A stretch of DNA of 42,222 bases from the NCBI GenBank assembly GCA_025456345.1, contig JALOKU010000021.1:1-42222 (forward strand), read 5' to 3'. Made by a program: the position numbers and the translations under genes. Of this stretch, positions 11,548-19,667 are shown in pieces. This stretch comes from Vicinamibacterales bacterium (GTDB taxonomy: Bacteria; Acidobacteriota; Vicinamibacteria; Vicinamibacterales; JAKQTR01). The notes beneath the pieces were generated by a model. The model did not search any database, was not told the DNA's origin, and was given only the letters and a program-made list of their open reading frames with translations. Positions within the stretch are counted from its first letter, which is position 1; the number at the start of each line of letters is the position of its first letter.

Positions 11548-12089
11548 GGCCGGTACTCGCGCCAGGTTTTCGGCGCGCGCCGCGATGCCGGTGCGGCGGC
11601 CGCCGCGGCCCGCACCGGGCCGGTCGAGCGGTGCACATGGCAGATCGCCACGGCCAGGGCGTCGGAGGCGTCGTGCGGCTGCGGCACCTCGTCGAGGCCG
11701 AGCAGCAGGCGCACCATCTCGCCCACCTGGTGCTTCTCGGCGCGGCCGTACCCGACCACCGCGAGCTTGACCTCGGCGGGCGTGTACTCGACCACGGGAT
11801 AGCCGCCCTCGACGGCGCTCAGCAGCGCAACGCCACGGGCGTGCCCCAGTTTCAGGGCGCTCCGGACGTTGGTGGCGTGAAACACGTTTTCCACCACGAC
11901 GCAATCGGGCCGGTGCGTGAGGAGCAGCTGACGAAGGCCCCGGTAGATCGCGAGCAGCTTTGCGGGAAACGCCGCCGCGGCGGGAGCGGTGATGGCGCCG
12001 CACGCCACGAGCCGATGCCGGCTGCCGTCGGTGTCGATGCAGCCGTACCCCGTGCGCAGGGAACCGGGATCGACGCCGAACACCCTCAC
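11544..12089 (-). CDS. ruvC: Crossover junction endodeoxyribonuclease RuvC
   Basis: 181 residues. The resolvase cuts Holliday junctions symmetrically with the RNase H-type fold and metal ions. Acidic active-site residues are visible in VFGVDPGS (Asp), VVVENVF (Glu) and HDASDALAVAICH (two Asp). The C-terminal 20 residues are an Ala/Arg-rich tail. I chose the GTG at 12089, whose GTGA overlaps the yebC stop and puts VRVFGVDPG at the N-terminus as in the family; a start at 12134 would add 15 residues inside yebC. yebC-ruvC-ruvA-ruvB is a common bacterial order. Confidence 0.94.
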   Translation of the reverse strand: MRVFGVDPGSLRTGYGCIDTDGSRHRLVACGAITAPAAAAFPAKLLAIYRGLRQLLLTHRPDCVVVENVFHATNVRSALKLGHARGVALLSAVEGGYPVVEYTPAEVKLAVVGYGRAEKHQVGEMVRLLLGLDEVPQPHDASDALAVAICHVHRSTGPVRAAAAAAPASRRAPKTWREYRP

Positions 12090-12832
12090 GCGAACGCCTC
12101 GAGCTCCTTTTCGTCGACGTCCATGTTCGACCACACGTGCTGCACGTCGTCGTGGTCCTCGATGAGGTCGAGCAGCTTCAGCATGCTCTGCGCGGCCTTG
12201 CCCTCGAGCGACACGTAGTTCTTCGGCAGCATCGCCACCTGCGCCGACACGGTCTCGATGCCGAGTTTCTCCACGGCGTCCTTGACGGCGGGGAACGCGT
12301 CGGGCGCGCTCAGCACTTCCCAGCTGTCGCCGTCGTCGCGCAGGTCGTCGGCGCCCGCATCAAGCGCGGCGCTCAGCAGCGTGTCCTCGGTGGCCTTGGC
12401 CTTCTCGATGACGATGTAGCCCTTCTTTTCGAACATCCAGGCGACCGAGTTCGACTGGCCGAGATCGCCGCCGTACTTGGTGAGCATGTGGCGGATCTCA
12501 CCGACCGTCCGGTTCTTGTTGTCGGTCATCGCCTCGATAATCAGGGCCACGCCCCCTGGCCCGTAGCCTTCGTAGGTGATCTCCTCGTATTGCACGCCGG
12601 GTTCTTCACCCGTGCCCCGCCGGATCGCCCGCTTGATGTTTTCGGCGGGCATGTTCGCCTGCTTCGCCTCGGCCACGATCGTGCGCAGGCGCGGATTGGT
12701 GTCGGGGTCGCCGCCCGCGGCGCGCGCCGCCACCGTCAGCTCCTTGATGATCCGGGTGAAGACGCGGCCCCGCTTGGCGTCGGCGGCGCCCTTCTTGTGC
12801 TTGATGGTGTGCCACTTGGAATGGCCAGACAT
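12086..12832 (-). CDS. yebC: YebC/PmpR family protein
   Basis: 248 residues with the family signature SGHSKWHTIKHKKGAADAKRG at the start, NMPAENIKRAIRRGTG, and YEGYGPGGVALIIEAMTDN. Classically described as a DNA-binding transcriptional regulator; recent reports describe YebC proteins as translation factors that relieve stalling at proline runs. Which role applies here cannot be read. A GGAG lies 7 nt before the ATG. It is the first gene of the ruv run and its stop overlaps the ruvC GTG by 4 bp. Confidence 0.96.
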   Translation of the reverse strand: MSGHSKWHTIKHKKGAADAKRGRVFTRIIKELTVAARAAGGDPDTNPRLRTIVAEAKQANMPAENIKRAIRRGTGEEPGVQYEEITYEGYGPGGVALIIEAMTDNKNRTVGEIRHMLTKYGGDLGQSNSVAWMFEKKGYIVIEKAKATEDTLLSAALDAGADDLRDDGDSWEVLSAPDAFPAVKDAVEKLGIETVSAQVAMLPKNYVSLEGKAAQSMLKLLDLIEDHDDVQHVWSNMDVDEKELEAFA

Positions 12833-12883
12833 GTTGGAACTCCAGGTCTGTCAGGAGAAAATCCTGCGGAAAAGTGCCTCGAG

Positions 12884-12913
12884 ATCCTAACATGCGGGTT
12901 GTACCCCCGCCAA
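12884..12913 (-). promoter_or_regulatory. Possible sigma70-type promoter of the yebC-ruv run
   Basis: On the minus strand a TTGGCG (12908-12913) lies 18 bp upstream of TAGGAT (12884-12889), about 50 bp before the yebC ATG. The TTG of the -35 box and TA...T of the -10 box match the consensus; the rest is weak. A guess from position and partial match only. Confidence 0.3.
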
Positions 12914-12955
12914 GCGCCCGGCGGGGGGATAAGGCGGGGGTTCCAGGCGGTCCGC

Positions 12956-13729
12956 TCAGCGGACCGGCGGCACGGGCAGGCGGGCCACCGTCGACGACGC
13001 CTTCCTGAACTGATCGACCAGCACAAGGTCCACAGCCCCCCCGCCCGAGCGGCCGAAGGCGGGCACCAGGACGGTCAGTTCGTGCGGACCGGACTGGCTG
13101 ATCCCGGCGTCGAGGATCGCTTCCACGGTTCCGCCGCGCAGCATCGCACCCCGGTAGAAGCCGCTGGAGGGAAGGTCCGCATCGAGAATCAGCAGGTCTT
13201 CCGAATCCACCCGTTTGAGGCCGCGCACGAGAAAACCACAGCCCGGGCCCGCGGGCGCGGCCGGCGCATCCGGGTCTTCGAACAGTACGCAGGTGGTGAG
13301 CGTGGCGAAGGGCGATCCCGACGCCCCTGAGCGCAAGGCCACCTCAACCTCATAGGGGCCCGGGGTGCCGCCCTGGCCGAAGCAGAAGGTGTCGTCGAGA
13401 AGGTGAAGCTGCTGGCGGTTCAGCGCGTCAATCACCGGGCCGGCCGCTCGGCGCACCTCGGCGGTGCGCGTCGAGGCCGACTCCGCGCCGTCCTTGTCCT
13501 TGACGACGACGGGGGCCGAGTACCGGTAGGTCACCTGCGCGGATAGGGGCCCCGGCACGTAGTCCAGGGCGAGCGCTTCCAGGCGGAGGCAGTCGCCGGG
13601 CCGTGCGATGGACCCGTTGGTCCGGAGGGCGATGACCGGGCTCTGCGCCAGCGCCGGGCCGGCCAGTCCCAAGACTGTCACCCCGACGAGCAGCGCTGCC
13701 GGCAGCAGGATGCGAGGTGTTGTCCGCAT
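12956..13729 (-). CDS. Secreted protein of unknown function
   Basis: 257 residues. A clear signal peptide (residues 1-28, MRTTPRILLPAALLVGVTVLG, ending ALAQ) directs export. The mature part has four Cys (GDCLRLE, DTFCFG, TTCVLFE, GPGCGFLV) that could form two disulfides, and looks beta-rich. I do not recognise a family. It lies upstream of yebC on the same strand, with 123 bp between. A 9-bp inverted repeat with a one-base centre (12948-12966) spans its stop codon; it may be a weak stem-loop, but no U-run follows. Confidence 0.7.
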   Translation of the reverse strand: MRTTPRILLPAALLVGVTVLGLAGPALAQSPVIALRTNGSIARPGDCLRLEALALDYVPGPLSAQVTYRYSAPVVVKDKDGAESASTRTAEVRRAAGPVIDALNRQQLHLLDDTFCFGQGGTPGPYEVEVALRSGASGSPFATLTTCVLFEDPDAPAAPAGPGCGFLVRGLKRVDSEDLLILDADLPSSGFYRGAMLRGGTVEAILDAGISQSGPHELTVLVPAFGRSGGGAVDLVLVDQFRKASSTVARLPVPPVR

Positions 13730-13842
13730 GGAACCCTCCTCTGACTGCGGCAGTGCAAGAGCAGCGCCAGTGACGACCTTCCGATACGCCTACAACTGCC
13801 AGGCGTTCCCGCGGCTCCTGTCACCTAGAGTAGACACTCTCC

Positions 13843-13898
13843 GAATGGTGTCTGACACCGTTCCGCACACCATTCCGCAGATGGTGTCTGACACCAAT
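13843..13898. repeat. REP-like element with GGTGTCTGACACC cores
   Basis: Two copies of the 13-bp palindrome GGTGTCTGACACC, at 13847-13859 and 13883-13895, are 36 bp apart. Between them CACACCATTC (13866-13875) is inverted to GAATGGTGT of the left copy. The element ends 2 bp before the methyltransferase stop codon. The layout fits a short dispersed palindromic repeat. The rest of the gap 13730-13842 shows nothing recognisable. Confidence 0.8.
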
Positions 13899-13899
13899 T

Positions 13900-14667
13900 T
13901 CAGGGGCGGGTGGCGAGGATGAGCCAGACATCGGCGCGCGGGTCCCAGGGGCCGCCCTGGTAGTCGCCCAGGACGGCCGACACCAGGAAGCCGTGGCGCT
14001 CGAGGCGCGCCGACATCTCTTCGACGGACACGGTCCGGAAGGCGAGCGAGAAGGGGTGCGAACGCGTCACGCGGCCTTTGCGCTCGACGAACTCCTGGTC
14101 GAAGTGCGTCAGGCCGCGGGCGCGGTCCTGCCGCACCGACTCGATGAGCGTGATGCGGGTTTCACCACGCCCCACGCGGCCGCGCAATTTCACGCGCCGG
14201 TCGTATTCCGGCCAGGAGGTCAGGTCGGACACGAGATCGATCCCGAGCAGGCCGCCCTTCCGGAGCACGCGGTGCGCCGCGGCCAGGGCCGCCTCGAGGG
14301 TGGCATCGTCGAGCAGCGATTGCAGAATGCCGTAGGGCGCGGCGACGAGGCCGAAGCTGGCGGCCGGGAACGGCAGGAACCGCACGTCCCCGCGAACCAG
14401 AGCCAATGACCCGTCGTGTTTCGAGCGGCGCAGGCGCTTCCGGGCACGCGCCAGCATGGAAGCCGAGCGATCGATACCGACCACCCGGGCGCCGGCCTTG
14501 GCCATGGGGATGGCCACCCTGCCGGTCCCGCAGCCGAGTTCGAGGATTGGACCGGCGGTGCGCCTGGCGAGGCGCTGCCAGAACATCACGTCGCGGCGCC
14601 CCATCGTCTGGGCGTTCTCCCAGTCGTAGAACTGCGCGTAGTCGTCCCAGCCGCGCCAGCCTTCCAT
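13900..14667 (-). CDS. Class I SAM-dependent methyltransferase
   Basis: 255 residues. The Rossmann-type fold is marked by motif I ILELGCGTGRVAIPMA, motif II RVVGIDRSASML, LVRGDVRFLPFP and VLRKGGLLGIDLV. The N-terminal YAQFYDWENA resembles many small-molecule methyltransferases; the substrate is unknown. I chose the ATG at 14667 because GGGAGAAGG lies about 6 nt upstream. An ATG at 14694 would add 9 residues; it also has a GGGAG nearby. A -10-like TAGAAT on the minus strand (14716-14721) fits a promoter for either start. The gene is divergent from the patatin gene. Confidence 0.85.
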   Translation of the reverse strand: MEGWRGWDDYAQFYDWENAQTMGRRDVMFWQRLARRTAGPILELGCGTGRVAIPMAKAGARVVGIDRSASMLARARKRLRRSKHDGSLALVRGDVRFLPFPAASFGLVAAPYGILQSLLDDATLEAALAAAHRVLRKGGLLGIDLVSDLTSWPEYDRRVKLRGRVGRGETRITLIESVRQDRARGLTHFDQEFVERKGRVTRSHPFSLAFRTVSVEEMSARLERHGFLVSAVLGDYQGGPWDPRADVWLILATRP

Positions 14668-14821
14668 GCCCTTCTCCCGCGCCCCCCGGCCCATCCGACT
14701 CCCGATGAACGCCGGATTCTATCGTGCCGGACCGGCGCCGTGCGAATCGACCGCAAGCGGACCCGCCCGGCGGTGTTCCCGGAGAGCCGCGCATGTGGCA
14801 TGATCCGGTCGAGGTACTTCC

Positions 14822-17044
14822 ATGGCTCGACGTCTCTTCACCTCCGCGCTCGCCGCAGCTCTCATCTTCTCGTTCGCCGTCCTGGCATCCGCCCAGGAGC
14901 GGAAGAAGGTCGGCGTCGCGTTCGGCGGAGGCAGCGCGAAGGGTATCGCGCACATCGGCGTCATTCGCTGGTTCGAGGAGCACCGCATCCCGATCGACGT
15001 GGCGGCAGGCACCAGCATGGGAGGGTTGATCGGGGGCTGCTTCGCCACGGGGATGTCGGCGGCTGAGCTCGACCAGCTCATCTCGACGATGGACTGGGAC
15101 GAGCTGTTCGGATCGTCGGACTTCGCCTTCAAGAACATCCGCCGCAAGACCGACGCGCGGGCCTATCCGTCCAGGCTCGAATTCGGCGTGCGGAACGGGA
15201 AGTTCTCCCCGCCGACGTCGCTCAACACGGGCGAACAGGTCGACCTGATGCTCGCCCGGATTACGGGCCAGTATTTCTCGCTGGCGAGCTTCGACGAGCT
15301 CCCCACCCCCTTCCGCGCGGTGTCGGTCGACCTGCTCAGCGCGACGCAGGTGGTGATGGACCGGGGCTCGCTCGCAGCCGCGATGCGGGCGACGATGTCG
15401 CTGCCGCTCATCTTCCCGCCCGTCGAGAGGGAGGGCAAGATCCTTGTCGACGGCGGCGCCATGAACAACGTGCCCGCCGACGTCGCTCGGGGGATGGGCG
15501 CGGATGTCGTGATCGGGGTCAACGTCGGCGATCTCACCAACCCGACAGAAATCAGCCAGTCGATGTTCGGGCTCGCGGGCGGAACGCTCGGGGCGATGAT
15601 GCGGGCGTCGACGCGCGAGGGCCTCGCGGCGGCCGACATCGTGCTGAACGTGCCGCTCGTCGAGCAGGGCTTCGGGTCACTCGCGTGGCGGCGGAGCAAG
15701 GAACTCATCGAGGAGGGCTACAAGGCGGCCGAAGCGATCAAGGACAAGCTGCTCCCCTACGCCGTCAGTGAAGCCGAGTTCCAGCAGTGGCTCGACCATC
15801 GGCGGCGTACCAGGCGCACGGCGATGCCCGCTCCGTCGTCCGTCAGGTTCGAAGGCATCAGCGGGGCCGATGCGCAGCGCATGACGGCTGTGCTGCAGAA
15901 GCACATCGGGCGGCCGCTCGATGTCGCCTCGCTCGAGTTCGACCTGACCGAGCTCCAGGGTCTGGACCGGTACGAGGTGGTCGCGTGGCGCTTCTCGAGG
16001 AGGGATGACGGGGAGGTTGCCCTCGTCATCCGCGGCCGCGAAAACCCTCACGCACCGCCGTTCCTCATGCTGGGCCTGAACCTCCAGAACACCACCAGCG
16101 ACAGCTTCGGCGTGTCGGTCTCGGCCCGCTTTCTGAGTTTCGACGTCCCGTTCTCCGGGTCCGAGCTCCGCCTCGATGGCACCGTGGGATCGAACCCTGC
16201 GATCGGCGCAGAATGGTACCAGCCGCTGGGCCGGGCGCCGCTGTTCATCGCGCCGTTCGCGGGTGTGGGGAAGTCGGCGTACAACCTCGTCGAAGAAGAC
16301 GCCGTCGTGGCCCGCTACGATGAGGCGTATCTGAAGGCTGGTCTGAACGTCGGGGTGAACCTGGGGGCTTTCAGCGACGTCCGACTCGGCGCCTACATCG
16401 GCCGGCTCGATGCCGAGGTGGCGGTCGGCGATCCCGGGCTTCCGGCCGTCGAGGGCAAGGAGACGGCGGCGGAACTCACGTGGCGGCTGAACACGCAGGA
16501 CAGCCCGGTGATTCCCTCCCGCGGTCTCGCCGCAAGGGTTCGTACGCACTACATCTTTGACGGCCCGCAGATCGAACCACCGCTGGAGAGTTTGCGGTCG
16601 AGCGTGGAACTGCTCCAGTTGGAGACCAACGGCAGCCTCTTCCACCGCGTGCGGGCCGATGACCGCGTGTTCTTCACGTGGGGCTTCGGCACGTCGTTCG
16701 ACAAGAATCCGCTCGTGCTCCAGCAGTTCCAGTTGGGCCAGCCGTTCCGCCTCGGCGCCTATGACGTCGGCCAGTTGAGCGGCGACCATTACTACGTCGG
16801 CACGTTCGGGTACCTCCGCCACCTTGCCAGGCTGCCCGACTTCCTCGGCGGGCCGGTCTTCGTGGGCGGGTGGCTCGAGAACGGCGACGCCTTCAACGAC
16901 TGGAAGGACGCGGGGTTCAAGTCCCAGGCCGGGGTTGGCGCCGTGGCCGACACGCTGATCGGGGCGGTGCTCGTCGGAGGGACCGCGGGATTCGACGGGC
17001 GCTGGGGATGGTACATTTCGATTGGACGATTCTTCGCCTGGTAG
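14822..17044 (+). CDS. Patatin-like phospholipase with Omp85 barrel (PlpD-like, type Vd)
   Basis: 740 residues. Signal peptide 1-24 (ends ASAQ). The patatin domain spans about 28-235: oxyanion loop GGGSAKG (36-42 region), nucleophile elbow GTSMGG with Ser65, and Asp210 in VDGGAMNN, giving the Ser-Asp dyad. One POTRA-like segment lies at about 340-410 (SVRFEGISGADAQRM). A 16-strand-type Omp85 barrel fills about 415-740 and ends in phenylalanine-rich RFFAW. By homology to Pseudomonas PlpD, the lipase part would be carried across or displayed at the outer membrane by its own barrel and cleave phospholipids. GAGG lies 7 nt before the ATG. The start is well supported by the signal peptide. The L6-loop motif reads FRLGAY rather than VRGF. 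Confidence 0.92.
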   Translation: MARRLFTSALAAALIFSFAVLASAQERKKVGVAFGGGSAKGIAHIGVIRWFEEHRIPIDVAAGTSMGGLIGGCFATGMSAAELDQLISTMDWDELFGSSDFAFKNIRRKTDARAYPSRLEFGVRNGKFSPPTSLNTGEQVDLMLARITGQYFSLASFDELPTPFRAVSVDLLSATQVVMDRGSLAAAMRATMSLPLIFPPVEREGKILVDGGAMNNVPADVARGMGADVVIGVNVGDLTNPTEISQSMFGLAGGTLGAMMRASTREGLAAADIVLNVPLVEQGFGSLAWRRSKELIEEGYKAAEAIKDKLLPYAVSEAEFQQWLDHRRRTRRTAMPAPSSVRFEGISGADAQRMTAVLQKHIGRPLDVASLEFDLTELQGLDRYEVVAWRFSRRDDGEVALVIRGRENPHAPPFLMLGLNLQNTTSDSFGVSVSARFLSFDVPFSGSELRLDGTVGSNPAIGAEWYQPLGRAPLFIAPFAGVGKSAYNLVEEDAVVARYDEAYLKAGLNVGVNLGAFSDVRLGAYIGRLDAEVAVGDPGLPAVEGKETAAELTWRLNTQDSPVIPSRGLAARVRTHYIFDGPQIEPPLESLRSSVELLQLETNGSLFHRVRADDRVFFTWGFGTSFDKNPLVLQQFQLGQPFRLGAYDVGQLSGDHYYVGTFGYLRHLARLPDFLGGPVFVGGWLENGDAFNDWKDAGFKSQAGVGAVADTLIGAVLVGGTAGFDGRWGWYISIGRFFAW

Positions 17045-17089
17045 CGCCACGCGCCGGGTGCGGGAACGATTGACGCAGAAGGAGCACAC

Positions 17090-17650
17090 ATGAAACGTAG
17101 TGTCATCGCCGCTGTCGTAGTTGCCGTCGCCGTGCTCGGGATTGCCGGCACCGCCCTCGCTCAGACGAAAACCCTGACGGGCGAAACCCAGACCATTTCG
17201 GCCACGGTCGAAGCCATCAACGCCACCACCCGGACCATCACGGTCAAGGGGCCCAAGGGCAACTTCCAGGACATCGTCGTCCCGGACGCCGTAAAAAAGT
17301 TCGCGGAAATCAAGGTGGGCGACACGCTTACGGCCCGCTACTACGAGAACCTCGTGATTCGGAAGAAGCTGCCGGGCGAGAAGGACGTGGACACGGCGGC
17401 CGAAGGCGTCACGCCGGGCGGCGCGGTGAAGCCCTCGGGCACCGCCGCCAAGCAGCGGACGATCACCGCGACGATTACGGCCCTCGATCCGAAGGTGCCG
17501 TCGATCACGCTCAGCGGCCCGAACAAGTGGACCTACAGCGCCCGCATCGAGGACAAGAAGGTGCTGGACCAGGTCAAGCTCGGCGACAAAGTCGACCTCA
17601 CCTGGACCGAGGCGCTGCTGCTGGAGTTCGAGGTGGTGAAGAAGAAGTAG
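17090..17650 (+). CDS. Periplasmic protein with two internal repeats, unknown function
   Basis: 186 residues. Signal peptide 1-25 (ends ALAQ). Two similar beta-rich repeats follow, about residues 36-88 (ISATVEAINATTRTITVKGP...KVGDTLTARY) and about 122-180 (ITATITALDPKVPSITLSGP...KLGDKVDLTW), joined by a Gly/Pro-rich linker. Both have the pattern of a small beta-barrel fold. It ends with KKK. A good AAGGAG lies 5 nt before the ATG. No family recognised. It follows the patatin gene after 45 bp and is probably co-transcribed or has its own promoter. Confidence 0.8.
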   Translation: MKRSVIAAVVVAVAVLGIAGTALAQTKTLTGETQTISATVEAINATTRTITVKGPKGNFQDIVVPDAVKKFAEIKVGDTLTARYYENLVIRKKLPGEKDVDTAAEGVTPGGAVKPSGTAAKQRTITATITALDPKVPSITLSGPNKWTYSARIEDKKVLDQVKLGDKVDLTWTEALLLEFEVVKKK

Positions 17651-17680
17651 CACCCGCCAGACACCGCGGATGCTCGACGA

Positions 17681-17703
17681 CGGCCCGGGCCCTGACCGGG
17701 CCG
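17681..17703. terminator. Stem-loop between convergent genes
   Basis: Perfect 8-bp arms CGGCCCGG (17681-17688) and CCGGGCCG (17696-17703) with a 7-nt loop, followed by TTGT. It lies between the convergent genes ending at 17650 and 17726, so it could end transcription from both sides. The U-run is short. Confidence 0.55.
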
Positions 17704-17725
17704 TTGTCGCGTACGGACCCTGCGC

Positions 17726-18370
17726 TCAGAAGGTGACGCCGACGGTCAGCGGAAAGAACTTCCCGTTGGCGTCCTCGGTGCCCTTCGACGTCTGGAACTT
17801 CGGTCCCCACATGTAGTGATAGCGGATCTCGGCGAAGAACCGTCCTGCCGTCAGCCCGACGCCGACATTGAGTCCCGGATTGGTGGCGGTTCTCGTGCCG
17901 TTGAAGGTGCTCACCGGAATCGGCCCGGACGGGCAGAGGAACCACCAGGGATCGCACACAGAGATGTTCCCGCTGCCGCTCGCGCTGAGCCCGACGGATC
18001 GATGGTAGATCCCCCCGCCGGCCAGCAGATGCAGGCGAGCGCGGCCCGGGGGAGCCTGGAACTTGATGTTGACCGTGCCGAACTGGATGCGCGGCGTCAC
18101 CTCGGCGGGCCGAGACGCGCTATCGGCCGCCGAGTCGTCCTGGACGCCGAGCGCAGACCACAGGTAGTCGGCAGTCAGGGAGAGCTGGCTCGTGAACCGC
18201 CACGCGAAGCCGCCCGTGAAGCCAAGCCCCATCGAGAACCGGTCGGCGCTGTTGGAGAGCGGCGCCATGAGCACCCCGCCGGCCATGAAGCTGTACGGCT
18301 TCTCCTGGGCGGCCGCCGGCACGGCCATGGCCAGCACGACGACGCAGACGACGGCTACGCGCTTGAACAT
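17726..18370 (-). CDS. Small outer-membrane beta-barrel protein
   Basis: 214 residues. Signal peptide 1-21 (ends AAAQ). The mature part alternates polar and aromatic residues as in 8- to 10-strand barrels and ends with Phe (VGVTF), the usual Bam recognition signal. A loop holds two Cys in CDPWWFLC. Near the C-terminus EIRYHYMWGPKF and FFPLTVGVTF match the protein at 28424-29101, its paralogue. Function unknown; OmpA/OmpW-like porin or adhesion role is only a guess. Confidence 0.8.
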   Translation of the reverse strand: MFKRVAVVCVVVLAMAVPAAAQEKPYSFMAGGVLMAPLSNSADRFSMGLGFTGGFAWRFTSQLSLTADYLWSALGVQDDSAADSASRPAEVTPRIQFGTVNIKFQAPPGRARLHLLAGGGIYHRSVGLSASGSGNISVCDPWWFLCPSGPIPVSTFNGTRTATNPGLNVGVGLTAGRFFAEIRYHYMWGPKFQTSKGTEDANGKFFPLTVGVTF

Positions 18371-18475
18371 CTCGGTGACCTCGCGGGCTTCAGATGCAGC
18401 CAGTCTACACCAGGCGCATTCGGGCCAGGCGGCGCGAGCCTGGGCGTGCGGATCGGCGAACCGCGGCCGCCGGGG

Positions 18476-18481
18476 TAGAAT
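18476..18481 (+). promoter_or_regulatory. -10-like TAGAAT just upstream of the kynureninase-like gene
   Basis: TAGAAT ends 9 nt before the ATG at 18491, and no Shine-Dalgarno sequence is seen. The spacing would start transcription at or next to the start codon, giving a leaderless mRNA. No clear -35 box is visible. Confidence 0.4.
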
Positions 18482-18490
18482 GCCGTCGCC

Positions 18491-19657
18491 ATGGACGATT
18501 TGACGCGCTGGCGCGACGAGTTCCCGATCCTCTCCCGCACGGTCTACATGATCAGCAACTCACTGGGCGCGATGCCCCGCGCCGCGGCGCAATCGCTGGC
18601 CGAGTACGCCGATACCTGGGCGACGCGCGGCGTGCGGGCCTGGGAGGAACGCTGGTGGGAGATGGCGGGCGAGCTCGGAGCCCGCATCGAGGCGATCATC
18701 GGCGCGCCGGCCGGCTCCGTCAGCATGCACGAGAATGTCACCACCGCCGAGGCCGTGGCGCTCTCATGCATCAGGCCCGACGGACCGAGGCGCCGGATTG
18801 TCTGCACGGCGATGGACTTCCCGTCGGCCGTTTATCTCTACAAGGGGCAGCGCGACCTCGGGTTCGATCTCGACATCGTGCCGGCCCTCGAGGACCTGTC
18901 GGTCCCCGCCGATCGCATCGCCGCGGCCATCGACGAACGCACGGCGGCGGTCTGCCTGTCCCACGTGCTCTTCCGCAGCTCGTACATCGTCGATCCGAAG
19001 CCCGTCATCGAGAAGGCCCACGCGGTGGGGGCGGTCATCGTCCTGGACGGCTACCAGTCGGCGGGGATCATCCCCGTCGACGTCACGGCGCTCGGCGTGG
19101 ACTTCTTCGTCGGCGGATGCCTGAAGTGGCTGTGCGGCGGCCCCGGCAACGCCTTTCTCTACACGGCCCCGTGGGTGAAGGCGAAGACGCACCCGCGCTT
19201 GACCGGCTGGCTCTCCCGCACCGACCCGTTCGCCTTCGATATCGACGCCGCCGGCGTGCGCGACGACGGTATGGCGATGATGAACGGCACGCCCGCCATC
19301 CCGGCCTACTATGCCGCGCTGCCCGGCCTCGAGATCATCCGGCAGGTCGGCGTCGATCGAATCCGGGCGGCATCCCGGGCCATGACACGGCGCCTGCTCG
19401 ACCTCGTCGACGAGCACGGCTACCGTTCGGTCGCCTCGCGGGATCCCGAGCGCCTCGCCGGCACGGTGGCGGTCGACGTCCCGGAGGCCGCGCGCGTGGC
19501 GAAGACGCTCAACGCCCGCGACTTCGTGGTGGACTACCGGCCCGGCGTCGGCATCCGCCTCTCGCCGCACTTCTACAACGCGATGGACGAGATCGACGCC
19601 ATGATGGGCGAAGTCGATCGGATCGTCCGCACGAAGGCATACGCGCCGGGGGCGTGA
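18491..19657 (+). CDS. Kynureninase-like PLP-dependent enzyme (aminotransferase class V fold)
   Basis: 388 residues of the aminotransferase class V fold. PLP contacts seen are VSMHENVTTAEA (phosphate and ring), VVLDGYQSAG region with Asp186 for the pyridine nitrogen, and Schiff-base Lys212 in GGCLKWLCGGPGNAF. The overall layout fits kynureninase-related enzymes, which cleave the side chain of kynurenine, but cysteine desulfurase-like relatives share the fold. The substrate is therefore not certain. It is followed after 10 bp by the kinase-peptidase-aminotransferase fusion, so both probably act on one amino-acid-like compound. Start chosen at the ATG that gives the family N-terminus. Confidence 0.78.
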   Translation: MDDLTRWRDEFPILSRTVYMISNSLGAMPRAAAQSLAEYADTWATRGVRAWEERWWEMAGELGARIEAIIGAPAGSVSMHENVTTAEAVALSCIRPDGPRRRIVCTAMDFPSAVYLYKGQRDLGFDLDIVPALEDLSVPADRIAAAIDERTAAVCLSHVLFRSSYIVDPKPVIEKAHAVGAVIVLDGYQSAGIIPVDVTALGVDFFVGGCLKWLCGGPGNAFLYTAPWVKAKTHPRLTGWLSRTDPFAFDIDAAGVRDDGMAMMNGTPAIPAYYAALPGLEIIRQVGVDRIRAASRAMTRRLLDLVDEHGYRSVASRDPERLAGTVAVDVPEAARVAKTLNARDFVVDYRPGVGIRLSPHFYNAMDEIDAMMGEVDRIVRTKAYAPGA

Positions 19658-19667
19658 TGAGCCTGCC

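Noticed and set aside
12948-12966. Inverted repeat across the stop of the secreted protein gene as a strong terminator
   Set aside because: The stem has a one-base centre and no U-run, so it is noted with that gene but not called.
13847-13895. GGTGTCTGACACC pair as a transcription factor operator
   Set aside because: It lies downstream of a stop codon and not at a promoter; a dispersed palindrome explains it better.
15677-17653. A 658-codon frame opposite the patatin and periplasmic protein genes
   Set aside because: It spans two convincing plus-strand genes with signal peptides and motifs and shows no domain of its own.
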